Source of the DNA: Roseomonas sp.
GTDB taxonomy: Bacteria; Pseudomonadota; Alphaproteobacteria; Acetobacterales; Acetobacteraceae
Assembly (NCBI GenBank): GCA_020249415.1
Contig: JADCFR010000346.1
Span: 1-10,402 of the forward strand
DNA length: 10,402 nt
Reading direction: 5' to 3'
A program made the position numbers and the translations under genes. Below are positions 1 to 5,409 of the stretch, one piece after another; the first letter of the stretch is position 1, and every line of letters begins with the position of its first letter. The notes below the pieces were generated by a model. The model saw nothing but the letters and a program-made list of their open reading frames with translations, was not told where the DNA came from and ran no database searches.

Positions 1-437
1 CGGGCGAATTGTTCGCGTGCCGAGACATCATGCTGAATGCCGAAGATATAGCGTAACTCGCCACCATCACCGAAAATCGGCGACAGATGCAGTTCATTGA
101 TGAAGCGCGATCCATCCTTGCGGTGATTGACGATTTCCACGTCAATCGGCTTGCCCTTCTCGATCGCCTCCCGAATCGCGCGGATATGGCGCGGATTGGT
201 GCCCGGGCCTTGCAGGAAACGGCAATTATGCCCGATCACCTCTTCTTCCGAATAACCCGTGATGCGATAGAAGGCCGGATTGGCATAGATGATCGGGCAA
301 TCAGGCAGGTTCGGATCGCAGATCACAATGCCCGTTGGCGTCGCGAGCACAGCAGCGCTCAGCACCCCCTGCAAGGGCGTCGGCAGATGGGTTGCAAGTT
401 TACTCGCTGTAGGAGACGAGCGCTTCGAATGGGACAT
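1..437 (-). CDS. LOV-domain blue-light photoreceptor, N-terminal part (cut by window edge)
   Basis: Translating the minus strand from the ATG at 437 gives an open frame of 145 complete codons to the window edge. Residues 27-140 form a PAS/LOV domain. The photoactive-cysteine motif GHNCRFLQG is intact with Cys72, the residue that forms the flavin adduct in LOV proteins. Other expected flavin contacts are present: Gln76, Asn104 (in NHRKDG), Asn114 and Gln135 (in FGIQHDV). The family senses blue light through FMN. The start is supported by GGAGG at 448-452, ten bases upstream, inside the apt gene. The first 38 bases overlap the 3' end of apt in another frame, so the two are probably co-transcribed. 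The output domain (histidine kinase, GGDEF/EAL, HTH or none) lies outside the window, so the signalling role cannot be told. The LOV assignment is secure; the effector is unknown. Confidence 0.93.
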   Translation of the reverse strand, partial: MSHSKRSSPTASKLATHLPTPLQGVLSAAVLATPTGIVICDPNLPDCPIIYANPAFYRITGYSEEEVIGHNCRFLQGPGTNPRHIRAIREAIEKGKPIDVEIVNHRKDGSRFINELHLSPIFGDGGELRYIFGIQHDVSAREQFA

Positions 438-936
438 CGAGCTTCTTCCTCCCGTTCAGGAACGAAAGTTCAATCAAGGCGGCGGCGGCTGGCACCACGG
501 CGCCCGCATGGCGCAGCAGGGTAATGCCGGCAGCCATGGTGCCGCCGGTGGCCAGCAGATCATCCAACAGGACAACGCGTTGGCCGGGGCTGACGGCATC
601 GGCCTGCATTTCAATCCGGTCCGTGCCATATTCCAACGCGTAATCAAGACCGATACGCTCACCAGGCAGCTTGCCGCGCTTGCGCAGCATGATGAAGCCA
701 AGCCCCAATTCCAGCGCGAGCGGCGCGGCCACCAGGAAGCCGCGGCTTTCAACGCCCGCCAAAAGATCAGGCTTATGCGGGCGAATCGCGCGCGCCATGC
801 GCGCCATGGCGATGCGCCAGGCGGGGCCATGCCGCAGCAGGGTGGAAATGTCATAGAAAAGAATGCCCGGCTTGGGAAAATCCGGGATGCCGCGAATATG
901 CGCCCTAAGGTCCAATTGATCGTTTGTGTCTGTCAC
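400..936 (-). CDS. apt: Adenine phosphoribosyltransferase
   Basis: Cytoplasmic purine-salvage enzyme that makes AMP and pyrophosphate from adenine and PRPP. The N-terminus has the family pattern [13 protein letters not shown]. The PRPP-binding loop is [13 protein letters not shown] (DDLLATGGT at about residues 125-133), and the adenine-type signature [12 protein letters not shown] precedes it. From the GTG at 936 the protein is 178 residues, matching the usual 170-185. An in-frame GTG at 972 would add 12 residues (190 in all); neither start has a clear Shine-Dalgarno sequence. I prefer 936 because it places PKPGI about 21 residues in, as in known Apt proteins. The 3' end overlaps the LOV gene by 38 bases and carries its ribosome-binding site, so light sensor and apt look co-transcribed. 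Whether this has a functional meaning is unknown. Confidence 0.95.
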   Translation of the reverse strand: MTDTNDQLDLRAHIRGIPDFPKPGILFYDISTLLRHGPAWRIAMARMARAIRPHKPDLLAGVESRGFLVAAPLALELGLGFIMLRKRGKLPGERIGLDYALEYGTDRIEMQADAVSPGQRVVLLDDLLATGGTMAAGITLLRHAGAVVPAAAALIELSFLNGRKKLDVPFEALVSYSE

Positions 937-1009
937 GTTCTGCTGCTGTCTTGATTGCGCCTTACCCGGCACCGATCAGTGCGGGCTTGCTGAGCCTTTC
1001 CTGCCTGAT

Positions 1010-1037
1010 CTTATCAATGTTACACTTTAAATGTCCA
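1010..1037 (-). promoter_or_regulatory. Candidate sigma-70 promoter of apt
   Basis: On the minus strand TGGACA (1037-1032, 5/6 to consensus) is followed after 16 bases by GATAAG (1015-1010, 4/6). The predicted transcription start near 1003 leaves a leader of about 65 bases to the GTG at 936. This is the best minus-strand match I see upstream of apt. It is a pattern match only. Confidence 0.4.
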
Positions 1038-1088
1038 GTTAAGTTGACAGCGCTGGCAAAATTTCTCCCCCGCCCCTATTTGCGGGCC

Positions 1089-1274
1089 ATGTCAAAACCC
1101 ATGCTCGCCGGATTGCTCGGCGTTATCGGCTTCCTGCTCTATGTGGCGGTAGTTATTATCCTTGCGGATCATGTACTTGGTACGCATTGGACCCTGGAAT
1201 TCATCTATTTCGCGCTGGCCGGAATTGTCTGGGTCTGGCCTGCCAAGGCGCTCATTATCTGGGCGGCCAGGTAG
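1089..1274 (+). CDS. DUF2842 small integral membrane protein
   Basis: Protein of 61 residues with two hydrophobic segments (about 5-26 and 36-58) and a short polar turn between them (DHVLGTHWT). The C-terminal pattern GIVWVWPAKALIIW, with Gly45, Trp48, Pro51 and Trp58, and a basic last residue match DUF2842, a family of tiny inner-membrane proteins common in alphaproteobacteria with no known function. The ATG at 1089 gives the usual family length. In-frame upstream starts exist (for example ATG at 1017) but would add a non-hydrophobic tail unlike the family. No good Shine-Dalgarno sequence precedes it. It stands alone, divergent from apt and convergent with the MlaC-like gene, with only 9 bases between the stop codons. 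Confidence 0.85.
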   Translation: MSKPMLAGLLGVIGFLLYVAVVIILADHVLGTHWTLEFIYFALAGIVWVWPAKALIIWAAR

Positions 1275-1305
1275 GAATTCAGTTCAAGCCCCTTCCCGGG
1301 CCGCC
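1262..1305. terminator. GC-rich inverted repeat across two convergent stops
   Basis: GGCGGCC (1262-1268) and GGCCGCC (1299-1305) are perfect complements, separated by 30 bases that include both stop codons. A hairpin here could slow both convergent transcripts. There is no T-run on either side and the loop is long, so it is not a classical intrinsic terminator. Confidence 0.2.
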
Positions 1306-1916
1306 AATTGGGTGATCTGGCCGCGCATGGCATCCAAAAGCGCCGTCACGCGCCCGCCATTGCGTTGAATGACGGCGGCATATTCGCTGCGCGTGGTGAG
1401 GCGAAGCGATGTGCCTTCCGCGATCATATCCACCACCTTGGGCTGGCCCGTGATTTCTGCCACGCGCCAATCCAGCGCGAATGGCGGCGTATTCGGGCGT
1501 TCGACCAGCGTGCTCACCAATGCATCCTCCTCCGTGCGCTGCTGGGAACGCCCAAGCACGAATTTCACCCCGCGATATTCGCCGAATCGGGCAGAGAGGT
1601 TGCGGATGATGATTTCGTCAAAAAGCTTCAGGTAGTCCTGCATTTCGCCTGGCGTTGCCTGGCGCACATGGCGGCCCAGGATGAAGCGCCCGGTGCCTTC
1701 AATATCAATCGCAACGCGCAGGATGCTGGCAACCCGATCACGCCGCTGCCCCTGGTTCAGGCGGGGATCATTGATGGCATTCACCAATTCCTGCCCCGCC
1801 TTGCCGACAAAGGCGGTGGCGCGGCTGATATCCATCTGCTGCGCATGCGCCGGGCGGCTGATGAGCCCAGCAAGACCGGCAAGCAATTCGCGTCGGGAGA
1901 ACAGGAAATCGGACAT
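1284..1916 (-). CDS. MlaC/Ttg2D-family periplasmic phospholipid-binding protein
   Basis: Protein of 210 residues, the usual length for the MlaC family, which shuttles phospholipids between outer and inner membranes. The N-terminus SRRELLAGLAGLI (twin arginine at 8-9), ending in AHA before Gln26, looks like a Tat or Sec signal peptide. The mature part has family features: early helices (ATAFVGKAGQELV), then RVAIDIEGTGRFILGRH, the segment YLKLFDEIIIRNLSARF, then a strand-rich half with a helical end (VTALLDAMRGQITQL). The ATG at 1916 is chosen because GGAGG (1928-1924) lies seven bases upstream; the TTG at 1922 falls between them and is unlikely. No mlaFED or MlaA gene is in view. HpnM of the hopanoid cluster belongs to the same family, so the exact cargo is uncertain. 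The upstream leader is strongly structured. Confidence 0.9.
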   Translation of the reverse strand: MSDFLFSRRELLAGLAGLISRPAHAQQMDISRATAFVGKAGQELVNAINDPRLNQGQRRDRVASILRVAIDIEGTGRFILGRHVRQATPGEMQDYLKLFDEIIIRNLSARFGEYRGVKFVLGRSQQRTEEDALVSTLVERPNTPPFALDWRVAEITGQPKVVDMIAEGTSLRLTTRSEYAAVIQRNGGRVTALLDAMRGQITQLAAREGA

Positions 1917-1923
1917 GATCAAG

Positions 1924-2045
1924 CCTCCAAACCATTCTAGTGGTGCGATTCATGCTGACCTATCCCCTGCCCAAATAGCGCCCGCGCACCACTAAGCGTC
2001 TATTTGGAGGGCCAATTCACGCCACTGTCGGGAACCGACAGCGGC
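1924..2045 (-). promoter_or_regulatory. Candidate structured 5' leader of the MlaC-like gene
   Basis: Four perfect or near-perfect inverted repeats lie in 122 bases ending at the Shine-Dalgarno sequence. Hairpin P1: 2045-2035 pairs with 2031-2021, 11 bp, continuous only in minus-strand RNA. Repeat A: TAGTGGTGCG, 1938-1947 with 1985-1994, 10 bp. Repeat B: CCAAATAG, 1971-1978 with 2000-2007, 8 bp, extendable by 3 bp past a one-base bulge. Repeat C: CCTCCAAA, 1924-1931 with 2003-2010, 8 bp; its 1924-1928 part is the GGAGG of the MlaC-like gene. A and B interleave as in an H-type pseudoknot. B and C compete for 2003-2007, so forming B would free the ribosome-binding site and forming C would hide it. 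The pairings are read directly; the switch function is inference. I recognise no known riboswitch class. An alternative is a small inserted element with 8-bp terminal inverted repeats (1924-2010). Confidence 0.45.
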
Positions 2046-2270
2046 GATCGGACCACGAGGCAAAACCAAAGCGCCGCGCCCTTCACCGAGCGTCGAACAG
2101 CCGCAGCAGATATAGCGGCGGGCTGGAATCCCGTATCGGGTGATTGAACAAGCGGTCGCCCGAATGAATAAGCGGCTTCTGACTGTACCGGCCGATGGCG
2201 GATTGCTTGAACAAGCGGCCAATGCATCTTGTTGGCACCGCTTCCCGACACGCCCCCCGATTTACGCATC
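2046..2270. other. Non-coding stretch between MlaC-like and DUF4386-like genes
   Basis: Together with the leader, about 350 bases (1917-2270) carry no convincing gene. Short minus-strand frames (63-93 codons) cross the region, but none resembles a known family or has a ribosome-binding site. A decayed gene remnant cannot be excluded. The recognisable structure is a set of three direct repeats at 2144-2218. No terminator is seen after the DUF4386-like gene, so transcription from that gene into the leader is possible. Confidence 0.5.
2144..2218. repeat. Three short direct repeats, TGAAyAAGCGG
   Basis: TTGAACAAGCGG occurs at 2144-2155 and again at 2207-2218, and TGAATAAGCGG at 2165-2175. Spacings between copies are 20 and 43 bases, not multiples of three, so they do not encode a protein repeat. 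The third copy lies in the small palindrome GCTTG-AA-CAAGC (2205-2216). They could be binding sites for a regulator acting on the downstream MlaC-like gene, or chance. Confidence 0.5.
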
Positions 2271-3017
2271 TCATTGGGCATGTTGCCGAGCCCCCTCAGC
2301 GCCTGACCCTGATGCCCTGCGCCAGAAGGTCACGGCGAGCATGGCCAGCCACGCCAGGGCAAAGGGTGGGACGGTGGCGTTCAGGGCATTCAGTGCCGGG
2401 ACCATGGTTCTGAGGGCCGTCAGCGCGAAGGCGATGCCGAGTGCCACGCTGATGATGGCGTTGATCCTCATGCCCAGCCTTTGGAAGACCAAGCCGAGCG
2501 AGATCAGCCAAAGGCCTGAGACAAGCTGCACGCCAAGCAGTTCCCCAACCCCGCCAGCATAGGCGTTGAGCGTCATGTAGTTCATCTCGATGATGGCGCG
2601 AGTCGCCGGGTCGGGTGTCGCCACGTAAAGATCGGCCAGCATCGGCATGGTGGTCAGCCATCGAACAATGCCGAGCGTCTTCAGGATGCCTGCCGCAATG
2701 GCGAAGGCCGCCATGGTGTCGGCCAGCATGCCGCCGGCGCCATGCGCCATCGCGAAGCGCCGCAAGGCGATACCGAAGGGCACCATGGCGATAGCCGTCA
2801 GAAGATAGCCCCAATAACCAACCTGAATGGCAAGCGGATTGGCGGCGACAAGGGGAAGCGCCTGGTTTGCGGGCAGCCTCAAACTGGCGGGCCAGCCGAT
2901 CGCCTGACCCAGCACGATGACGGGGATCAGGAAAAGCACCAGTTGAGACAAGGTCAAAAGCACCAGGGCGATGGTTTCGGCGCGGGTCATCGGCGCGGTA
3001 GCTGGCTTGTCTGACAT
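2271..3017 (-). CDS. DUF4386-like polytopic membrane protein
   Basis: Protein of 248 residues with about six to seven hydrophobic segments (roughly 16-40, 66-85, 98-117, 158-178, 186-206, 216-232) and a charged C-terminal tail. The layout and the central segment GILKTLGIVRWLTTMPMLADLY resemble the DUF4386 family of bacterial membrane proteins, whose function is unknown. The ATG at 3017 is preceded by AGGA at a suitable distance. It lies 107 bases downstream of the MipA-like gene on the same strand with no strong terminator between, so read-through from the mipA promoter is plausible. Confident as a real membrane-protein gene; less sure of the family name. Confidence 0.82.
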   Translation of the reverse strand: MSDKPATAPMTRAETIALVLLTLSQLVLFLIPVIVLGQAIGWPASLRLPANQALPLVAANPLAIQVGYWGYLLTAIAMVPFGIALRRFAMAHGAGGMLADTMAAFAIAAGILKTLGIVRWLTTMPMLADLYVATPDPATRAIIEMNYMTLNAYAGGVGELLGVQLVSGLWLISLGLVFQRLGMRINAIISVALGIAFALTALRTMVPALNALNATVPPFALAWLAMLAVTFWRRASGSGAEGARQHAQ

Positions 3018-3124
3018 GGCGTGTTCCTGGCTGCATTGACTTCAAGGATGAATCGCGAAGCTTGGTGGCCGCCGCAGAAGCATTCGCCTCTGGCGACGGC
3101 CATGCCGGGGTCCCTTGGACAGCG

Positions 3125-3943
3125 TCAGAACCTGTAGCTGAGGCCAAGGCCGAAGCTTATTTGGTTTTCATCACCTTCGCGGGAGACGATGGGGCTGTCC
3201 GCGGCATCGCCCATCAGACGCCGGAAATTGACCACGCCGGTAATGCCCCAACCGCCGGAGATGACATAATTGGCCGTAAGCGTCAGGCCGACATCGCGGA
3301 TGCCGCCGCTGGCCTTGTATTCCGGCAAGCCGCTTGCGGCGGCGCCGGCTTGCGTCACGCCGAAGAAGGTCTGGTTGTAGCGATCGGTGGCATAGGTCGC
3401 GAGCGCGATCGCGCGCAGACGCAGCCGATCGGTGGGATCGAAGCGATAGCTGCCGCCAAAAAACAGCAAATTGCCCGATGAGGTCGAAGAAACATCGTGA
3501 TGGTACTGCACTTCAATCGCAGCCTCGTCGCGACTGGTGAGAACGTCGCGGAAAGGCAGCCGAATGAAGGCGCCGGCTTCGGTTGAATCGTCAATATCGC
3601 CAAGCAGCTTCACGCGCTTGTTTTCGACGTCAGATCGCCCACGGCGCTGACCCAGAACAGGACCAAACTCGATACCCGTCCAGGGAGAGATGTTGGCGCG
3701 CAAGGCAATGCCGGCGCTCAGCGTGGCGGTTTCGATGTAGTAGTTATCATAGCCGAGACGCGCAGCAACAAGCGGGCCGACGCTCCGGTCACTTGAGCCT
3801 TGGTAATCCGGGGTCGAGAGCGCACCGAGCGAGAAAAAGCCCGAAATCCGAGGGTCGGACTGCGCCATGGCCGGGGCGGCGAGACCCGTCAGCAAAAGGG
3901 GCGCTGCGAGAGCGACCAGTGGGAAGCGGCTGTTTGTATTCAT
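3125..3943 (-). CDS. MipA/OmpV-family outer-membrane beta-barrel protein
   Basis: Protein of 272 residues. A Sec signal peptide occupies residues 1-27 (hydrophobic core ALAAPLLLTGLAAP, cleavage after AMA, before Gln28). The mature part begins with an OmpV-like stretch containing GFFSLGALSTPDYQGS and shows alternating strand patterns throughout (GIEFGPVLGQRRG, LFFGGSYRF). It ends in FGLGLSYRF; a C-terminal phenylalanine is the usual barrel-assembly signal. The MipA/OmpV family includes scaffold proteins for murein enzymes in E. coli and outer-membrane proteins induced by antibiotics or osmotic change elsewhere. The start at 3943 is fixed by the signal peptide; a weak AAAGG lies upstream. Its promoter region contains a palindrome matching one in front of the ABA4-like operon, suggesting control by the neighbouring TetR protein. 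Confidence 0.92.
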   Translation of the reverse strand: MNTNSRFPLVALAAPLLLTGLAAPAMAQSDPRISGFFSLGALSTPDYQGSSDRSVGPLVAARLGYDNYYIETATLSAGIALRANISPWTGIEFGPVLGQRRGRSDVENKRVKLLGDIDDSTEAGAFIRLPFRDVLTSRDEAAIEVQYHHDVSSTSSGNLLFFGGSYRFDPTDRLRLRAIALATYATDRYNQTFFGVTQAGAAASGLPEYKASGGIRDVGLTLTANYVISGGWGITGVVNFRRLMGDAADSPIVSREGDENQISFGLGLSYRF

Positions 3944-4032
3944 GGACGCAGGGCCTTTCGGTTTAGACGGTAATCCTGGTTATGTGAGACATCGGCCCTG
4001 CGGATGCGGGGAAGAGGCGCTCACCTGAATTT

Positions 4033-4060
4033 AGTTTAATGTTAAACTGACCAATGTCCA
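4033..4060 (-). promoter_or_regulatory. Candidate promoter of the MipA-like gene
   Basis: On the minus strand TGGACA (4060-4055) is followed after 16 bases by TAAACT (4038-4033, 4/6). The predicted start near 4026 leaves a leader of about 80 bases. The candidate operator palindrome (4041-4067) covers the -35 box and most of the spacer, so a bound repressor would block polymerase. The elements are imperfect. Confidence 0.4.
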
Positions 4061-4087
4061 GATAAACTTCGTGTAACATAATGTTAC
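4034..4087. promoter_or_regulatory. Cluster of palindromes with candidate TetR operator
   Basis: Three inverted repeats are packed in 54 AT-rich bases. First, GTTTAA-TG-TTAAAC (4034-4047), perfect. Second, a 27-base palindrome centred on A4054: GTTAAACTGACCA (4041-4053) against TGTCCAGATAAAC (4055-4067), with 9 of 13 positions complementary. Third, GTAACAT-A-ATGTTAC (4073-4087), perfect. The second has the size and odd centre of TetR-family operators, and its AAACTGACCAATG (4044-4056) recurs exactly at 4941-4953 on the other side of tetR. The rest of the 285-base gap 3944-4228 shows no gene; just after the tetR stop are tandem AACCGA copies without clear meaning. Confidence 0.5.
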
Positions 4088-4228
4088 TAAGATATTGTTG
4101 CGGCGGAGGCGACTGAACTGCGGGCTTAGGGGGTTTCGCGTGGGGTAAGATCAGCCGACTCCACATAAAACGGATTCTAAGTAATACGTAAAGAAGGTCG
4201 GAGAAACCGAAGGTGAACCGAAAACCGA

Positions 4229-4885
4229 CTAAACCAGAGGCGGCAGCCTTTCGTCACCGCCATCGGGCATGGCACACGCCGCCACGATTAGCGCAATGAG
4301 GTCATCTGCCACCTCCTGCGCGCGATCCTCGGGGTTCCATAGCTCTCCCCCCGCACCTTCGGCGCGCAGGGCGCAGAATCCGTGAACGGCAGCCCAGGCG
4401 AGTGTGAGCCGCGCCCGCAAGGCGCGTCCATCCGCGCCCGGCACATGTCCGGCCATGGCCTCTGCAAGCGGTGCCCAGGAAGCCTGCAGCGCTTGCTGCC
4501 AGGCTGTGTCAGCCATATTCACCAGATCGGTTCTGAACATCAGGCGAAAATGCGCCGGATTGTCACGCGCAAAAGCCATATAGCCCTGGCCTGTCGCAGC
4601 AAGGCGGGCGCGGGCATCGGCATCGGGCGGCAGGGCTGCCACCGCATCCCGCATCGCCTGCGCCAGGCGCAGGTTTCCTTCGGTGGCGAAGCTTGTCAGC
4701 AGGCCGCGCAGATCGCCGAAATGTGGCGCGGCAGCGGAATGGGAAACGCCAACCCGGCGGGCGCATTCCCGCAGGCTCACCGCATCCGGCCCGGTCGCCA
4801 GCACAATATCGGCAACGGCATCCAGCAGCGCGCGGCGGAGCGCGCCGTGGTGGTGTCTGCCCTTGGGCTTCGGCGTGGCCGTCAT
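4229..4885 (-). CDS. TetR/AcrR-family repressor with WHG-type C-terminal domain
   Basis: Protein of 218 residues, typical for the family. Residues 10-60 form the DNA-binding domain: basic RHHHGALRRALLDA, then the helix-turn-helix SLRECARRVGVSHSAAAPHF. The C-terminal ligand/dimer domain has GYMAFARDNPAHFRLMF (101-117) and WAAVHG (164-169), the WxxVHG signature of the TetR_C_33 (WHG) domain. Such proteins usually repress adjacent genes and let go on binding a small hydrophobic ligand; the ligand here is unknown. The ATG at 4885 is fixed by the usual N-terminal basic stretch; no strong Shine-Dalgarno sequence precedes it. It is divergent from the ABA4-like operon (86-base gap) and upstream of the mipA-like gene on the same strand, with matching candidate operators in front of both. 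Confidence 0.94.
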   Translation of the reverse strand: MTATPKPKGRHHHGALRRALLDAVADIVLATGPDAVSLRECARRVGVSHSAAAPHFGDLRGLLTSFATEGNLRLAQAMRDAVAALPPDADARARLAATGQGYMAFARDNPAHFRLMFRTDLVNMADTAWQQALQASWAPLAEAMAGHVPGADGRALRARLTLAWAAVHGFCALRAEGAGGELWNPEDRAQEVADDLIALIVAACAMPDGGDERLPPLV

Positions 4886-4913
4886 GCAAGGACCATGCTT
4901 TGGGAAGAATTGC

Positions 4914-4943
4914 TTGACAATAAAAAACCCTTACAGCCATAAA
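4914..4943 (+). promoter_or_regulatory. Candidate promoter of the ABA4-like operon
   Basis: A perfect TTGACA (4914-4919) is followed after 18 bases by CATAAA (4938-4943, 4/6). The predicted start near 4950 gives a leader of about 22 bases, containing the Shine-Dalgarno AGAGG (4961-4965) six bases before the ATG at 4972. The candidate operator overlaps the -10 box and start site, as expected for repression. Confidence 0.55.
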
Positions 4944-4964
4944 CTGACCAATGGAAAGATAGAG
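4938..4964. promoter_or_regulatory. Candidate TetR operator in the tetR/ABA4 divergent region
   Basis: AAACTGACCAATG (4941-4953) is identical to 4044-4056 in front of the MipA-like gene. Aligned over the full 27 bases, the two sites agree at about 20 positions (11 of 13 left, centre, 8 of 13 right). The right half here is poorer, so the palindrome is weaker (CT..CCA-A-TGG..AG). Its place between divergent tetR and target genes is classical for autoregulation. Confidence 0.45.
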
Positions 4965-4971
4965 GTGCCTC

Positions 4972-5409
4972 ATGGACCCGGCAATAGTCTTCTCGGCGGC
5001 CAATACGCTTGCAATGGCGGGCTGGTTGGCCATGCTCGTGGCGCCGCGGACGCGCCTTGTCATCTGGTGGATCTGCGGCCTTGGCATCCCGGGGCTATTG
5101 TCAGTGCTCTACACGCTTTTCATGCTGCTTTACGCGCCGCATGCCGAGGGCGGGTTTTCATCCCTGGCCGAGGTCGCCCTGCTGTTCCGTCATGACGGCG
5201 TATTGTTGGCAGGCTGGGTGCACTACCTTGCCTTCGACATGTTCATCGGCGCCTGGATGTGCCGTATTGCCGCAGCCGAGCAAATGAATCCCTGGGCAGT
5301 GCGGCTTTGCCTGCCGCCCACATTTCTGGTTGGACCGGTTGGGCTTCTTCTTTTCCTGATACTGCGATTTTTGCTCCTGCGGCGCGTCAGCCCAGGGCAG
5401 CCATCATGA
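4972..5409 (+). CDS. ABA4-like (DUF4281) integral membrane protein
   Basis: Protein of 145 residues with four hydrophobic segments (about 5-24, 28-53, 78-97, 114-136). Two stretches are characteristic of the ABA4-like/DUF4281 family: GWVHYLAFDMFIGAWM (81-96) and FLVGPVGLLLFLILR (118-132). Plant ABA4 is needed for neoxanthin formation from violaxanthin; the role of bacterial members is not established, and no carotenoid gene is in this window. The ATG at 4972 has AGAGG six bases upstream. The stop TGA (5407-5409) overlaps the next gene's ATG (ATGA), so the two are translationally coupled. It is divergent from tetR with a candidate operator on its promoter. Confidence 0.88.
   Translation: MDPAIVFSAANTLAMAGWLAMLVAPRTRLVIWWICGLGIPGLLSVLYTLFMLLYAPHAEGGFSSLAEVALLFRHDGVLLAGWVHYLAFDMFIGAWMCRIAAAEQMNPWAVRLCLPPTFLVGPVGLLLFLILRFLLLRRVSPGQPS

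Noticed and set aside
1017..1046. A third TetR operator upstream of DUF2842/apt, sharing ATGTCCAG and ATGTTACAC with the mipA upstream region
   Set aside because: Only one half matches, and the shared TGTCCA is simply the minus-strand -35 box TGGACA in both places. Nine-base matches are expected by chance in 10 kb.
1044..1049. TTGACA as a -35 box for the DUF2842 gene
   Set aside because: No -10-like sequence lies 15-19 bases downstream; that stretch is C-rich.
1308..1940. Plus-strand open frame of 210 codons
   Set aside because: It is the antisense shadow of the MlaC-like gene, which has a signal peptide, family motifs and a good ribosome-binding site.
2000..2281. Small minus-strand genes of 63-93 codons in the gap before the MlaC-like gene
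   Set aside because: No family resemblance and no ribosome-binding site, and three frames compete equally. They are kept only as a possible gene remnant.
2296..3147. Minus-strand frame of 283 codons overlapping the DUF4386-like gene
   Set aside because: Composition rich in Arg/His/Gly/Ala with no hydrophobic pattern; it is an out-of-frame shadow of the membrane protein gene.
3963..4166. 67-codon minus-strand frame upstream of mipA
   Set aside because: Runs through promoter and palindromes, has no Shine-Dalgarno sequence and no family features.
4205..4228. Tandem AACCGA copies after the tetR stop as a repeat element or terminator
   Set aside because: Spacings are irregular (11 and 7 bases), copies are only six to seven bases, and no stable hairpin with a T-run forms.
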